Under the pieces are notes generated by a model. It was given only the letters and a program-made list of their open reading frames with translations. It was not told the DNA's origin and did no database searches. From Palsa-506 sp963836355 (lineage in GTDB: Bacteria; Actinomycetota; Actinomycetes; Streptosporangiales; Streptosporangiaceae): 64,000 bases of DNA. Positions 1 through 9,124 of the stretch are shown here, one piece after another. The DNA is taken from contig CAWIJO010000006.1 of the NCBI GenBank assembly GCA_963836355.1, positions 620,001-684,000 on the forward strand, read 5' to 3'. Positions within the stretch are counted from its first letter, which is position 1, and each line of letters starts with the position of its first letter. A program made the position numbers and the translations under genes.

Positions 1-2
1 CC

Positions 3-110
3 ATTCGCGACTCAAAGAATCCGGACGGTGCCGTGCTCATATACACGGCTATCGAGTGGAACGCCTTCCTGGACGGAGTCAGAAAGCGCGAATTCGATGA
101 TCTGTGCTGA
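3..110 (+). CDS. DUF397 protein, C-terminal part (cut by window edge)
   Basis: An open frame runs from the left edge to a TGA at 108-110. It contains the typical DUF397 end: RDSKNPDG, then an aliphatic stretch, then EWNAFLDGVRKREFDDL. DUF397 proteins are short actinobacterial proteins of about 60-80 residues. They are usually encoded next to an XRE-type regulator with a DUF5753 domain and are thought to act as its partner. Only the last 35 codons are visible, so the start and the partner gene lie outside the window. The family call rests on the SK(D/N)PDGP-like motif and the EW-F--GV-xGEFD ending. Confidence 0.75.
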   Translation: MRDSKNPDGAVLIYTAIEWNAFLDGVRKREFDDLC

Positions 111-230
111 TCGCGTGATCCAAGAATAGCTTATCGAGGGATGGCCCACTGGCTGTGCCTGTGGGTGCCGGAAACTGTGTCACCTCATGCGGCCTGGCCT
201 CTTGCCCAGGCCGATCCCCGCGCGACCGTT

Positions 231-875
231 TCAAGCTGCCGGGCGGCCGTCCCGCTCGGCACGATCCCTGATGCCGCGCAGCATCCGCGCCGTCATCAGG
301 AAGCTGACCGCCGCTACGGGCTCGACGAGCAACGGAGCCCACCACCGCGAGGACGCGTATCGCTCGCGCACCAGCAGCCGTGTTGTCCCGCCCGGCTGCT
401 CCCGCAGGGCAAAGGCCCAGGTGAAGTCGTACGGCGGCGGCGCCGCGCGCACCGGCACGCCGCCTCGCAGGACCAGCGCCCGGCCCTGCTCCACGACCGT
501 TACACCCAGCCCGACCTCCGGGGCGAGCCTGACCTCATCCCCGACCTTGACGTCCTGCCACTCCGCGACGACCCGGTCCGCGCTGTGGATGTCGCAGCCA
601 GCCAGGTTCTCGAGCACGTCGTAACTGTAAAAGCCGCCCCGCCCCTGACCGAGCTGGGCGATCCACGGCCAGATCTGATCTGCCAGGGCATGGACTGTGA
701 TGGCCCGGGTCGCCGCCAGGTCGGGACCCGGGATCAGGTCATCGCCAGCCAAGGCGGCGCCGGCTTCTTCGCCAGTTGCACCCCAGCCAGGCAGTCCCGG
801 CCTGACCACCAGGATGTAAACCGCCGCCGCGCCGCCAATGACGGCAGCGCCCGCTGCATATGCCCGGCTCCTCAT
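231..875 (-). CDS. SRPBCC-family protein with N-terminal membrane anchor
   Basis: A 214-residue protein. Residues 1-25 form one hydrophobic segment (AYAAGAAVIGGAAAVYILVV), a signal anchor. The rest resembles the SRPBCC/polyketide-cyclase-like fold of actinobacterial proteins: A-QIWPWIAQLGQGRGGFYSYDVLENL near residues 65-95, then EWQDVKVGDEVRLAPE and a C-terminal amphipathic helix. Such proteins have a hydrophobic ligand cavity. No catalytic role can be read from this sequence. The ATG at 875 is supported by a purine-rich site (GAGGGGGA) just upstream. It stands alone, and the next gene on this strand lies 600 bp away. The SRPBCC call is by family resemblance, and the ligand is unknown. Confidence 0.75.
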   Translation of the reverse strand: MRSRAYAAGAAVIGGAAAVYILVVRPGLPGWGATGEEAGAALAGDDLIPGPDLAATRAITVHALADQIWPWIAQLGQGRGGFYSYDVLENLAGCDIHSADRVVAEWQDVKVGDEVRLAPEVGLGVTVVEQGRALVLRGGVPVRAAPPPYDFTWAFALREQPGGTTRLLVRERYASSRWWAPLLVEPVAAVSFLMTARMLRGIRDRAERDGRPAA

Positions 876-1470
876 TCAATCCCCCTCGCCGCTCATTATC
901 GGCCCCTTCATGAGGCCTAACGCCATCCCGGCCAGACCTGGGCCAGACACCAGTTAGTGGAGGTCAAGACAGAAGCGCCCCGACCTCTCCCGCGGTCGCA
1001 GAAGCCACACGGAAAAGCTAATCGGCTAACGCGCGGCGCTCCGGGGGGACCCAGCTCGGCCTCGGCGTCCGGTAGCCGCATACAGCGCGTCAGGTCAGGC
1101 CGGACCTGGCATCAGCGGCGGGCCGGGACGTTCGCTGGCACATCGACGCGCGCCGGGCCCGGCGGCGACCTCCAGGCCAGTCACGCCGCGCCGAGTCGGT
1201 GGCGTGCATTGGCTACGTCGATAGGGGGCATCACGCTGAGTGGCGGCGGATGTCCAGGGAGAACGCGCGCAGTGCCGATATGAATGGCGCCTTGTCCTTG
1301 GGCTTGCCGTTCGAGTAGCGACCGAGCGGGACAATATGCGCGTCCTGGAGATCAGGCGCCTGCTCGCTGCCCGCCTCCTACGGCTGCACCCGCCCGGTCA
1401 TGCAGACCGCTAGCTGAGCTGCCGACGCCGCCACCAGGTCCGCTCCGGCCAGTATCACCAGCGCACCCGG
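876..1470. other. Intergenic stretch with no supported gene
   Basis: Several short overlapping frames are present on both strands. All have the arginine/proline/serine-rich composition typical of non-coding frames in high-GC DNA. I see no gene, repeat or RNA here. Promoter sequences for the SRPBCC gene are expected just above 875 but no clear boxes were recognised. Confidence 0.5.
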
Positions 1471-2313
1471 CTAAGCCGAGACAATGCCCTGGTCAGCTAG
1501 CAACTGGCGGGCTGCCGTACTGGGTGCCTGGTTTGTCGCCTGCCGATTCGGCGCGGTGTATTGCCCGCATGGCGCCCAGGAACAGCCGCTGCTGACTAAA
1601 GCGGCCCGGAGCCCGGCAGTCGCCGCCATGTCGCTCAGCGGGCCGCTTGGCCTGCGGTACATCCGCCGCGCCCAGCGCGGCAGGGTCGAGAACGCCAGGG
1701 CGCTTACCGGCGTCAGCCCCAGCTTCAGCAGGCGGTTGCCGTCGGGCACCGGAGGATGGAAGGTCGGCCGCAGCGCTTGCCTCGCCTCCACGCACGCATG
1801 CAACCTCGGCCTGATCTCCTGGTAGTAGGCGTCGAGCTCGGCCATCGAAGCGGGCGCTGCGCCGCGGTCGACGCCGATGAGCTCCGCACTTGCGCGCTGC
1901 TCGTCCACGAAGGCGTCGAGATCCGCGGCCGAGAACGATAGCCGGCTACGCCGGGCCACGTCAGCGCAGGAGGCCACCTCACCGCAATGCACCCACAGCA
2001 GCAGCTCGGGCTCGTCCACCCGGTACCGCGTGCCGTCGGGGTCGGTTCCGGTGAGCGACTCGTGAATCTTGCGCACGCGGCGTCCCGCACGTTCTGCCTC
2101 GGCTATCGTGCCGAACGTACGCGTCTCGATGAACTTCCTGGTTCGCCTCAGCCGGGCCCAGGCATCCACCGGCTCGGTGATGGCAGCGGCGTTCTGCAAC
2201 GTGCCGCGTTTCACCCTCGGATGCAATGCCTGCAGGTACAGTGCGCGGACAACCGCCACCCACATTATCCGGCTGTTCATGACACGCCAGGTCACCGACT
2301 CGCGGCCGAACAA
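1471..2313 (-). CDS. Oxygenase MpaB family (DUF2236) protein, C-terminus probably frameshifted
   Basis: A 280-residue frame matching the MpaB/DUF2236 family, haem-binding oxygenases related to the latex-clearing protein group. Visible hallmarks are FGRESVTWRV at the start, LRALYLQALHPRV-like residues 23-36, WARLRRTRKFI-TRTFGT at about 52-70, ERAGRRVRKIH at about 75-85 and LLLWVH, which contains a conserved histidine. PRWARRMYRRP-GPLSDMAATAGLRAALVS is the usual C-terminal signature. After LVS the frame drifts into low-quality sequence (GCSWAPCGQYTAPNRQ). The neighbouring frame instead reads QQRLFLGAMRAI, so a single-base shift near 1600 probably spoils the last 30 codons. The N-terminus may also lack 10-15 residues relative to relatives. 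The substrate is unknown. Confidence 0.8.
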   Translation of the reverse strand: MFGRESVTWRVMNSRIMWVAVVRALYLQALHPRVKRGTLQNAAAITEPVDAWARLRRTRKFIETRTFGTIAEAERAGRRVRKIHESLTGTDPDGTRYRVDEPELLLWVHCGEVASCADVARRSRLSFSAADLDAFVDEQRASAELIGVDRGAAPASMAELDAYYQEIRPRLHACVEARQALRPTFHPPVPDGNRLLKLGLTPVSALAFSTLPRWARRMYRRPSGPLSDMAATAGLRAALVSSGCSWAPCGQYTAPNRQATNQAPSTAARQLLADQGIVSA

Positions 2314-2726
2314 TCCCTCATCTTCCCTGGCGGGATCATCCGGACTTGTATACGTGTAGGGCGTGTAGGGCCCGTCTTCCCCGCGTCAGTCCGGACAGCC
2401 GCAATCACAGTTCAATCGCGCCCATCACGCGCGCCAGCATATCGCGCACATCCTGCCCGGCCGGCCACGCTGCCAGGGACTGGACCGGCGACGCCGCCCC
2501 CAGGCCCGCTCGCACCGGTACCACCAGCGCACGGCTGGCCCCCGCACCAACCCGCCGTTCTTTGCGCTGTTACCGGCCGTGCGGCGGCCGGTCCTGGGGA
2601 TGCAGAACTGGACGCTCGGATCGCCGAGTTGCGGCACCTCGCGCTAAGTGGATGGCGCCTGGTCCGGGATCGGCATGATGGCCGCGGCGGGTGACACGTG
2701 GGGAGGCAATAGGCAACACTCAGACG
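2314..2726. other. Intergenic stretch, possible regulator tail
   Basis: No intact gene is visible. On the minus strand near 2400-2470 one frame reads GQDVRDMLARVMGAIEL followed by a stop. This looks like the last helix of a TetR-type regulator, and such regulators are often found upstream of MpaB-family genes. The rest of any such gene is not readable in one frame, so this is only a possible remnant. Confidence 0.25.
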
Positions 2727-3397
2727 ATGACCGGCATCCCGGCCCGCACCCTGTACCACCGGTGGCTTGGCTGGCACGCCCTTGCCATGCGGCGGGCGGT
2801 CACGGTGCTCATCGCCGGGCTGATCGTTGCCCTGGCGCTGCTGCCGTTCGCGACCTGGGGGATGGCTCTGGTCGCCGGCTGGGACGCCGCCGCGCTCACC
2901 TTCCTGCTGGCCACCTGGCCGGTCATTATCCGGGCCGGCGGCCCACGGGCGGCGCAACTCGCCGCCCGGAGGGCTCGGCGCGGGCGCTGCTGGTCGCGGC
3001 GAGCGTCGCCAGCCTGCTGGGGGTGGGGTATGCGCTGATCCTGGCGGGGCGCAGCAGCGGTGCGGGACGGGTGCTGCTGATTGGCGGCGCGGTGCTCACC
3101 GTCATGCTGTCGTGGACCGTGATGAACACGGTCTACACCCTGCGCTACGCCGACCTGCACTTCCGGTCCAAGCTGGGGGGCATCGCGTTCGGCGACGAGC
3201 ACGGGCAGGAGTGGCCCGGCTACCGCGACTTTGCCTACGTCGCGTTCACCATCGGCATGACCTACCAGGTGTCGGACACGACGCTGCGCGATCCCCGGAT
3301 CCGGCGTTCCGTGCTCGCCCACGCGATCTTGTCTTATCTATTCGGCGTAGTTATCGTGGCGGGTTCGGTCAACCTCATCTCCGGACTGGTCCGCTGA
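2727..3397 (+). pseudogene. DUF1345 membrane protein, broken by a one-base deletion
   Basis: Two consecutive frames together encode a DUF1345 family protein of about 223 residues. The first frame starts at ATG 2727 (MTGIPARTLYHRW) and gives two membrane segments (RRAVTVLIAGLIVALALLPF, then LTFLLATWPVIIRA) up to QLAAR. The second frame continues EGSARALLVAASVASLLGVG, then GRVLLIGGAVLTVMLSWTVM, TVYTLRYADLHF, DFAYVAFTIGMTYQVSDT and a final membrane helix FGVVIVAGSVNLISGL. The join lies at about 2967-2973, where CGGAGGGCTC appears to have lost one G relative to the expected CGG GAG GGC. The conserved YADLHF and FAYVAFTIGMTYQVSDT motifs make the family call secure. Function is unknown. This is either a real pseudogene or a sequencing error. 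Confidence 0.8.
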
Positions 3398-3915
3398 TAC
3401 CGCCAGACCCAGCCGCCCTGCCCCGACTGCTGCCGGACCAGCGCCCACCGCGCCGGTGACAAGGGTCTGGCCCTGCCCGAGCCCGGCGCTGGGAACACAT
3501 CACCGACACCGACCCGCCCGTCCCTCATCCGCCAGCTGCTGCACCGCGACAGCTGAACCGTGCGAAAGCCTCCGGTGACAGTGAGCAGGCTGCCGCTTTG
3601 ACGCACCCGCCGAACCGGGCACCCAAGTCACTCGCCCGCCCCGGAGCTTGCCGTGCGACGGCTAATACAACGATAGCCCGCAGCAGGCGGCCGCCTTTAC
3701 GATGTGACCCGTCGCTGACCAGGGAAGCTGTCTTCTATCGCCTTGGGGTGCGACGTGAGGCCCGGCATGGAGGTACCCGCCGCATGAGCCTCCAGGACCC
3801 CACGGCAGGCAGAGGCCATAACGCGGCGGGAAACACATGGCGAGGACAGGAAACGGGCGCCGAAAGGTGGCAAGGTTGATTCCGGGGCAACCCGACCGGT
3901 CCGGCGACCCGGGCC
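3398..3915. other. Intergenic stretch with no supported gene
   Basis: Short frames only, with non-coding composition. It separates the DUF1345 gene from the TraR/DksA-like gene. I recognise no RNA, repeat or clear promoter. Confidence 0.45.
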
Positions 3916-4299
3916 GTGAGTGACGGTCAAATTCCCGGCGAGGACGAGGCAGAGCAGATGGACCAGGAGCAGGCCCGCGCACGGCTGCGGACCGAGCGCG
4001 CAGAGGTGGCTGATCTGCTCAAGGATGCCGAGATAACTGGACAGGAGATAAGGGCAACTGAGGACGAAGCGGGTGACGCGGCCGATGCGGCCCAGCCGCT
4101 TGCCGCCGAGGGCGTGAGCGACGCCGTCACGGCAAGCCTGTGCGAACGGCTGGCCGCGCTCGATCGTGCGCTGGCGCGGCTGGATGACGGGACGTACGGG
4201 CTTTCCGTGCGCAGCGGGCTCCCTATCCCCGACGAGCGCCTCGATGCCGATCCGGCAGCGGAACTGACGGTGGAAGAGGCCGGCCGGCGGCCGGGTTGA
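3916..4299 (+). CDS. TraR/DksA-like protein lacking the zinc finger
   Basis: A 127-residue acidic, helical protein. The layout follows TraR/DksA regulators, which insert a coiled coil into the RNA polymerase secondary channel: an N-terminal helical hairpin (ARARLRTERAEVADLLKD, then SLCERLAALDRALARLDDGTYG), followed by SVRSGLPIPDERLDADPAAELTVEEA. The phrase ALARLDDGTYGxxxxxGxPIPxERLxAxP is diagnostic. The four cysteines that normally bind zinc between GTYG and the PIP motif are absent, with only SVRSG in their place. Cys-less actinobacterial homologues of this kind are known. The GTG at 3916 is the longest start. ATG 3958 (MDQEQARARL) is an equally plausible alternative. It is not in an operon. 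Confidence 0.75.
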   Translation: MSDGQIPGEDEAEQMDQEQARARLRTERAEVADLLKDAEITGQEIRATEDEAGDAADAAQPLAAEGVSDAVTASLCERLAALDRALARLDDGTYGLSVRSGLPIPDERLDADPAAELTVEEAGRRPG

Positions 4300-4555
4300 T
4301 GTCGTGCGGTGACTCCGCGCCCGCGGGCGGCTCCCGGGCCGCCCTAGTCGGCGGAACAGGGAGTGGAGATCACCCGTCCGGCAAGGCAAGTACCAGAGTG
4401 TTTCGCCGCCGAATTTGTCCGATGAAAAGATCGTCGCTGGAGCGGAGGCCGGGTCCAGGAAAAGCCGGAATCGGGCCTGTCCGGAGGAAGCTGCCGTCGT
4501 GGTGGACGGTCAGCGTGGGCAACGCGATCAATCCCGGAGGCCGAGCTGGTGGGCC

Positions 4556-4903
4556 TCAGGCGGAGCCCAGCACTCGCAGCAGTACGACGCGCCCGGTGCG
4601 GGCGGCTGAGTCCAGCACTGCCGCAAGCTCGTCATCGCGCAGTTCCTCGGCAGCCTCAACCACGATGACAAGTGGCTCACCGTCAGCGGCGGCTCGCTTG
4701 ATCACCTGCCGGACCTGATCGGCCTCGCGAGCCAGCGCCTCCGGGGAGAGGACGGACAAGATCACCTCGCCCGCCGCAGGCGGCAGAACCCTGCCCTCCG
4801 CGTCGGCGTGCAGCCGTTCGATCACCACCCGGCCGCTGGCGACGCTTGGCGGCGGATCCTCGCGAAGCTGACGGTCCACGGCGCTAGCGCGCGAGAACTC
4901 CAT
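4556..4903 (-). CDS. Conserved-looking hypothetical protein
   Basis: A 115-residue frame with normal coding composition, rich in Ala, Glu and Val. It contains a strand-helix pattern (GRVVIERLHADAEGRVLPP, then EPLVIVVEAAEELRDDELAAVLDSA and GRVVLLRVLG) suggesting a small alpha/beta domain. I do not recognise a family. Its proposed start overlaps by a few bases the decayed pirin fragment on the other strand, so the true start may be internal or the upstream part may have been replaced when that fragment formed. No signal peptide or membrane segment is visible. Confidence 0.5.
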   Translation of the reverse strand: MEFSRASAVDRQLREDPPPSVASGRVVIERLHADAEGRVLPPAAGEVILSVLSPEALAREADQVRQVIKRAAADGEPLVIVVEAAEELRDDELAAVLDSAARTGRVVLLRVLGSA

Positions 4904-5252
4904 CAGCCCCGGCTATGAGCAGGTCGAGATCGACGACGAGCTGCTCCGCGGCGGGCTGCTGCCGGTCGCGTCCGGCATGCCCAGGCACGACGGCGCCTCG
5001 GCCATCCGGATCAAGAACAAGTACGCGGCGCTGCATGCCGCCCGCCTGCGCCCCGGCGACGCCGTCGAGCTGCCGGAGGCACCCTTCCTGCACCTGTTCA
5101 TCGCCCACGGCGCCGTCACGCTGGAAGGCGCCGGACTGCTCGGTGCAGGGGACGCGGTGCGGTTCACCGCCACCGGCGGACAGCGGGTAACCGCCACCGA
5201 GCCCGCCGAGGTACTCGTCTGGGAAATGCACGCGACAGTCAGCGGCTGGTAA
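4893..5252 (+). pseudogene. Pirin-family protein, C-terminal fragment
   Basis: An open frame without its own proper start encodes the second half of an actinobacterial pirin (cupin) protein: SPGYEQVEIDDELLRGGLLP, VASGMPRHDGASAIRI, AALHAARLRPGDAVELPEAP, FLHLFIAHGAVTLEGAG and AEVLVWEMHA. Pirins bind a metal through the N-terminal cupin, which is completely missing. Similarity stops abruptly around 4900 and an in-frame TGA lies at 4869. ATG 4977 could start a 91-residue product with only the C-terminal barrel. This looks like a 5'-deleted gene whose front was lost together with whatever now lies at 4556-4900. Confidence 0.75.
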
Positions 5253-5581
5253 GGCATCCCATACGCCGTCCAGACGCCACGTGCGCCTAGGCCGACGTCC
5301 GGACAGGGTAGGGGGGGCATGAACGACCAGGTCACGGCGCAGCGCAAGCGTCACCGCGTTGAGGTCAGGGTAAACCCTCAGCAGGATGCTTCCGCAAGGC
5401 TGTTGCCGCAGGCGAGGCCGCCGCTGCCCGGATCTGGTACGCCACCGCGGCGAACGCGCCACACCGCGGCGGCGAGCCCTTTGGTCATGTCACTGGAGCC
5501 GGCCGGCGACAGCGCACAATTCAGTCGGGGATACAGCAATTCGTTGCCAACCACGCCGCCGGGCGGCAGTAGGGTCCCACT
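5253..5581. other. Intergenic stretch with no supported gene
   Basis: Only short low-quality frames. It contains the upstream region of the pRiA4b ORF-3-like gene, with no clear promoter boxes recognised. Confidence 0.4.
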
Positions 5582-7270
5582 GTGGACATGGCGGTTTCCG
5601 GGGATGAGCTTCGCGACGCGGCGCGGCTTGCGCGTGAAAGCGTTGTCGTGGGCCGGGCCGTCACGCTGGCTCGCTGGATCGGGACGGGCCGCCGGCCGGT
5701 AACCGCCGGGCAGGTGCTGCGCAAGGCCGACGTGCCTGCGGCGGGCGCGGCTGTCGGCGTGGACGTGCCGCCGCGGCTGCGCACGATGGCCGACATCCAG
5801 GCGCTGCACCGGCCCTGGTGCCTCGCGGTCGCGACGGGCCTGCTGCAGGTCGGCGGCGGGTGGGTGAGCGGCGGTCCAGCGCTGGAGCGCTGGCCGCCGG
5901 GCGATGCGGACCTGCTGGCGTCTTGGCTGGCAGCCCTGCGTGCGGTGTGCGCGGCGGAGTCGTACCCCCAGGACGAAGACAGCGTGCGCCTGCTGGCGAT
6001 GGTGCTGCTCGCGGTGCTCGGCGAGGACGGCCTGCCTCGCACCGGCGGCTTGTGGGGCGCGGTGCACGCGAGGCTGCACGACCTGTGCGACAGATACGAC
6101 AAGTCGTCCTGGGAGCCGTTTCACGCGGCCGACAGGTACTGCGACCTGGAAACCGGAACGCCGCTGGCCGGGCTGGTCGCGCTGCTGGCCGAGTTCGGCG
6201 CGGTAGCCGGCGACCCGGGCAAGCCGCTGATCACCCCGCTGGGCCGCTGGGCAGCCGGCCACCTGGCGGCCGGCCTGCCCGGCCTGGCGGACCCGAGCCT
6301 GCCAGCCAGCGAGATGATCGCCGAAGTGGCCCGGTTCGGCGATGAGGAGCAGCGGGCCCATGTGGCATGGGGATGGCTGGCCGAACGCCAGCCCGCCGAA
6401 ACGGCACGGGAGATCCTCACCGCCGCCGAGGGGATGTCACCGCTGCTGCGCGGCGTGGCCGTCGGCGTGGTACAGCGGCTCGGCGAAGACGCGTTGCCGG
6501 CCTGGCGAGAGCTGACGGCCGCGCCGCGTGTCGGCCCGCACGCCCGCGCGGTGCTGGCCGCCTGGGACCAGGGACCCGAACCCAGCGACGCTGACTGGGA
6601 CTGGCTGGCGGTGGAGGCCGCGGCTGCCGCGCTGCAGGACAAGGGACCTGATGAGGCGCTCAGCCGCGTCTGGGAGAGCATGTCGGGGACGGACCTGGAC
6701 ACGTGCCTCGCGCAGGTGCGGGCCACCGGTCACCCGGATGCCGCGGAACTCTCGCAGGAGGTGGCGGAGTTCGCCGCCTCCGGCGCGCCGCGCAGCATCG
6801 ACCAGGTGGCCGAGCTGAAGGTCTCGCTGCCCGGCTCCCGTCGGCCGATCTGGCGCCGGGCGCGGCTGCCGACCACCGCCACCCTGGCCGACCTGCACCA
6901 GGTCATCCAGGTGCTGTTCGGCTGGGACGGCGACCACCTGCACGTGTTCCAGGCAGGAAAGAAACAGTACAGCGACCCGTTCGTGAGCCTGGAAGGGACC
7001 ACGGACGACGACGCTGTACGGGTGCGGGACGTCCTGACGCCTGGCGGGAAGATCGGCTACACCTACGACCTCGGCGCATGCTGGGAGCACCAGATCGCGC
7101 TGGAGCAGATAGTGCCGCGTGACCATGACCAGGACTACCCGGTCTGCGTGGCGTACAAAGGCGACTCCCCGGTCGAGTACTGGTCCGAAGACGACCCCGA
7201 AGAACCCGAACCGTTCAACCTGGCCGAGGTCAACCGCAAGCTGGCCGCGCTCGGCGAGGCGGAGGAGTGA
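5582..7270 (+). CDS. Plasmid pRiA4b ORF-3-like domain protein
   Basis: A 562-residue soluble protein. The last 160 residues are a clear pRiA4b ORF-3 domain, also found as an accessory protein on IS1096-type elements: VAELKVSLPGSRRPIWRR, TATLADLHQVIQVLFGWD, HLHVFQAGKKQYSDP, VLTPGGKIGYTYDLGACWEH and DYPVCVAYKGDSPVEYW. The first 400 residues are helical and Ala/Leu/Trp-rich, resembling helical-repeat proteins, and match nothing I can name. No catalytic site is visible and the function of the domain is unknown. The start may be GTG 5582 or ATG 5588. It is followed closely by the duplicated-start gene at 7272 and the coiled-coil protein at 8247, so the three may form an operon. Confidence 0.85.
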   Translation: MDMAVSGDELRDAARLARESVVVGRAVTLARWIGTGRRPVTAGQVLRKADVPAAGAAVGVDVPPRLRTMADIQALHRPWCLAVATGLLQVGGGWVSGGPALERWPPGDADLLASWLAALRAVCAAESYPQDEDSVRLLAMVLLAVLGEDGLPRTGGLWGAVHARLHDLCDRYDKSSWEPFHAADRYCDLETGTPLAGLVALLAEFGAVAGDPGKPLITPLGRWAAGHLAAGLPGLADPSLPASEMIAEVARFGDEEQRAHVAWGWLAERQPAETAREILTAAEGMSPLLRGVAVGVVQRLGEDALPAWRELTAAPRVGPHARAVLAAWDQGPEPSDADWDWLAVEAAAAALQDKGPDEALSRVWESMSGTDLDTCLAQVRATGHPDAAELSQEVAEFAASGAPRSIDQVAELKVSLPGSRRPIWRRARLPTTATLADLHQVIQVLFGWDGDHLHVFQAGKKQYSDPFVSLEGTTDDDAVRVRDVLTPGGKIGYTYDLGACWEHQIALEQIVPRDHDQDYPVCVAYKGDSPVEYWSEDDPEEPEPFNLAEVNRKLAALGEAEE

Positions 7271-7271
7271 A

Positions 7272-8233
7272 ATGGCACCTCAGGCCATGAACGGCGATGA
7301 CCATGAACGGCGATGAGCCGTCACTCGCCTCCCTCATCGAACGCAGCGCGGAACTGAAGAGGGCCCTGGTCGATTTCGCGCTCAGCCCGCGGTTCGAACG
7401 GCATCTGGAGCAGTTCATGCTCAAGGCCGCCGATCCCTTCAAGGAGCTGAGCGAGGGCGAAGCGGTCGGCGTCATCGACAGGTTCGCGCTCCAGCACTGC
7501 CTGCCGAACGCCAAGACCGTGCTGGACCAGTTCCTGGCCGGCAGGCCGGATCTAACCGCGGCTGATCTGGAGATGCTGCGCGGCTGGCGACCTGGTGGAA
7601 GGGATCTTCGAGATCCGCCGCAAAGACCGAGACTCGGTCGTCCTGCTGAACCTGAAAGGCTGGACGCAGATGCGGGTGGACAGGGCCGCGTTCGTGGAGT
7701 TCTTCGGCAGCGACGAGCTGATCCTCCCGCCTGCCGAGGCCGAGGAACGCATCAGTGCCTACTACCGGCACCGGCAGGAAGCCGCGCTGGCCCGGCAGCC
7801 CGCCCGGACCAGGCCACGGAGCCTACCCGGCGTCGACGTGTCCGCCTTCGAGCTCCCGCCCCAACTCGCAGACGCGGACACCATCGGCATCATCTACGAC
7901 GAGACCGGCGGGCTTAACTTCTATGACGAATACGGGATGCTGCGCGCCCTGTTCGCCGACCCGGCTCTCACGGCCGGCAAGCAGTACACCAACGTGCTGC
8001 GCGGGTACCTGCGGTCGGAGACGATCGGGTCCCTGCCGTTCCGCCGCCTGGCCGCCGCCCACCCGGACACGGTCGATGCGGTTTTCCGGAAGGTCCTGCG
8101 CAAGCAAAACTTCACCTGGGCCGAGCACGGCGAGGCCCTGATGCGTCGGCGAAAGCCCTGGTACTACGAGCGCGAGCACCGTCCCGGCATCTCCGTGATC
8201 GGCGCCCGCCTCAGCGAACTCGTCCGCCGGTAG
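7272..8233 (+). pseudogene. Hypothetical protein broken by a 16-bp duplication and a -1 shift
   Basis: About 315 residues spread over three frames. The strongest start is ATG 7272, preceded at ideal distance by GGAGGAG. It reads MAPQAMNGD but then ends at a TGA at 7314. The reason is a perfect 16-bp tandem duplication (7285-7300 and 7301-7316). Without it the reading would be MAPQAMNGDEPSLASL. Translation can still start at ATG 7297 or 7303 in the second frame. A second lesion at about 7588 (TGGCGACC, one base short) moves the rest to a third frame that runs DLVEGIFEIRRKDRDSVVL to the stop at 8233. The body has a GIIYDETGGLNFYDEYGML motif and YLRSETIGSLPFRRLA. I do not recognise the family. 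No signal peptide or membrane segment. Confidence 0.7.
7285..7316 (+). repeat. Perfect 2 x 16-bp tandem repeat over a start codon
   Basis: CCATGAACGGCGATGA occurs twice back to back, at 7285-7300 and 7301-7316. Sixteen is not a multiple of three, so the second copy puts the native start (ATG 7272) out of frame with its gene and creates a 14-codon mini-frame. The second copy supplies an in-frame ATG at 7303 but without its own ribosome binding site. Confidence 0.9.
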
Positions 8234-8246
8234 ACAATGACCGGAC

Positions 8247-8603
8247 ATGGACCTCCACGATCGAGAATGGGCACGCAAGGGCGCGACGCTGAGCGACAAG
8301 ACGGCTCGCCAGGAGTACTGCCTGACGCAAGATGAGATCTTCGCCGCGATCGACGCGGGCCAGCTACAGTACCGGCCCGCCGCGATGCACGGGAACCCGT
8401 GGCTGCGGCTGCTCCGCCGCGAGGTCGAGGATCTCGCCAGGACCCTGCATGGCGAGCGCTACCTGCGGGAACAGCAGGCGCGGACCGAGCTGGCGCGGAT
8501 CAACCGCGAGCTGAAACAGCTGCGTGCTCAGCTCGCCTCCCTCGGGGAAAGGCGGGCCGCGCTCCTTTCCGAACTCGGCGAGCAAGGCTCGCCACGGCAG
8601 TGA
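8247..8603 (+). CDS. Small coiled-coil hypothetical protein
   Basis: A 118-residue protein starting 13 nt after the previous gene's stop. The N-terminal half (ARQEYCLTQDEIFAAIDAGQ, LQYRPAAMHGNPWLRLLRRE) looks like a small helix-turn-helix or DNA-binding-like module. The C-terminal half is a strong heptad-type coiled coil (ARTELARINRELKQLRAQLA, SLGERRAALLSELGEQ). I do not know the family. Proximity to the two upstream genes suggests one transcription unit. The coiled coil suggests dimerisation. No membrane segments. Confidence 0.7.
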   Translation: MDLHDREWARKGATLSDKTARQEYCLTQDEIFAAIDAGQLQYRPAAMHGNPWLRLLRREVEDLARTLHGERYLREQQARTELARINRELKQLRAQLASLGERRAALLSELGEQGSPRQ

Positions 8604-8632
8604 CCCTGCCCACCCCGACCGCGATACGGGTT

Positions 8633-9124
8633 TCAGCTCTCCTCGTACCATTCCCACTCGGGGCACTCGTCCGCCAGCGACGGCAACGAGAGTTGCAGTG
8701 GCTTCACCTTCTTGTACACCATGCGTGCAAGGTCATCTGCCGCGCCGGGCAGGTCCATCCGGACAAGCAGCATGTCCTCCTCGGTGTCCTCGCGACATCC
8801 GTACAACCCAGACAGCACGGCGATCGCGATATCGGCGGCCGCACGCCAGGCGCCGCGTTCCTTCCGCCGGGTGAGGTCATCAATGTACGGCTGGAGCACA
8901 TCCAGGACCCGTCCCCGTCCCGCATCGACGGACACCGGCCCGTTGGCACGTAGCGCCCGCAGTTTGGCCGTGATCTCGTCGCCGAGTTCCTGCTCGTTTT
9001 CCACGACCAGCAGCGTGGACGTGATCTCCTCTGCCTCAGCGGCCAGCTCAGGGTGCCGAAGGAGCAACTCGGCCAGCAGGACAGAATACTCGTCATCAGA
9101 CAGCCGTCGTTTCCAGGGGCGCAC
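8633..9124 (-). CDS. Hypothetical acidic helical protein
   Basis: About 164 residues from a GTG at 9124 (VRPWKRRLSDDEY). The same frame is open up to ATG 9226, but those extra 34 residues are Arg/Pro-rich and look non-coding, so I prefer the inner start. The protein is helical and acidic: DDEYSVLLAELLLRHPELAA, EITAKLRALRANGP, AAADIAIAVLSGLYGCRED, DLPGAADDLARMVYKKV, ending ECPEWEWYEES. I do not recognise the family. It is oriented tail-to-tail with the coiled-coil gene and lies downstream of, and on the same strand as, the 2OG oxygenase, with 175 bp or more between them. Confidence 0.6.
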   Translation of the reverse strand: MRPWKRRLSDDEYSVLLAELLLRHPELAAEAEEITSTLLVVENEQELGDEITAKLRALRANGPVSVDAGRGRVLDVLQPYIDDLTRRKERGAWRAAADIAIAVLSGLYGCREDTEEDMLLVRMDLPGAADDLARMVYKKVKPLQLSLPSLADECPEWEWYEES

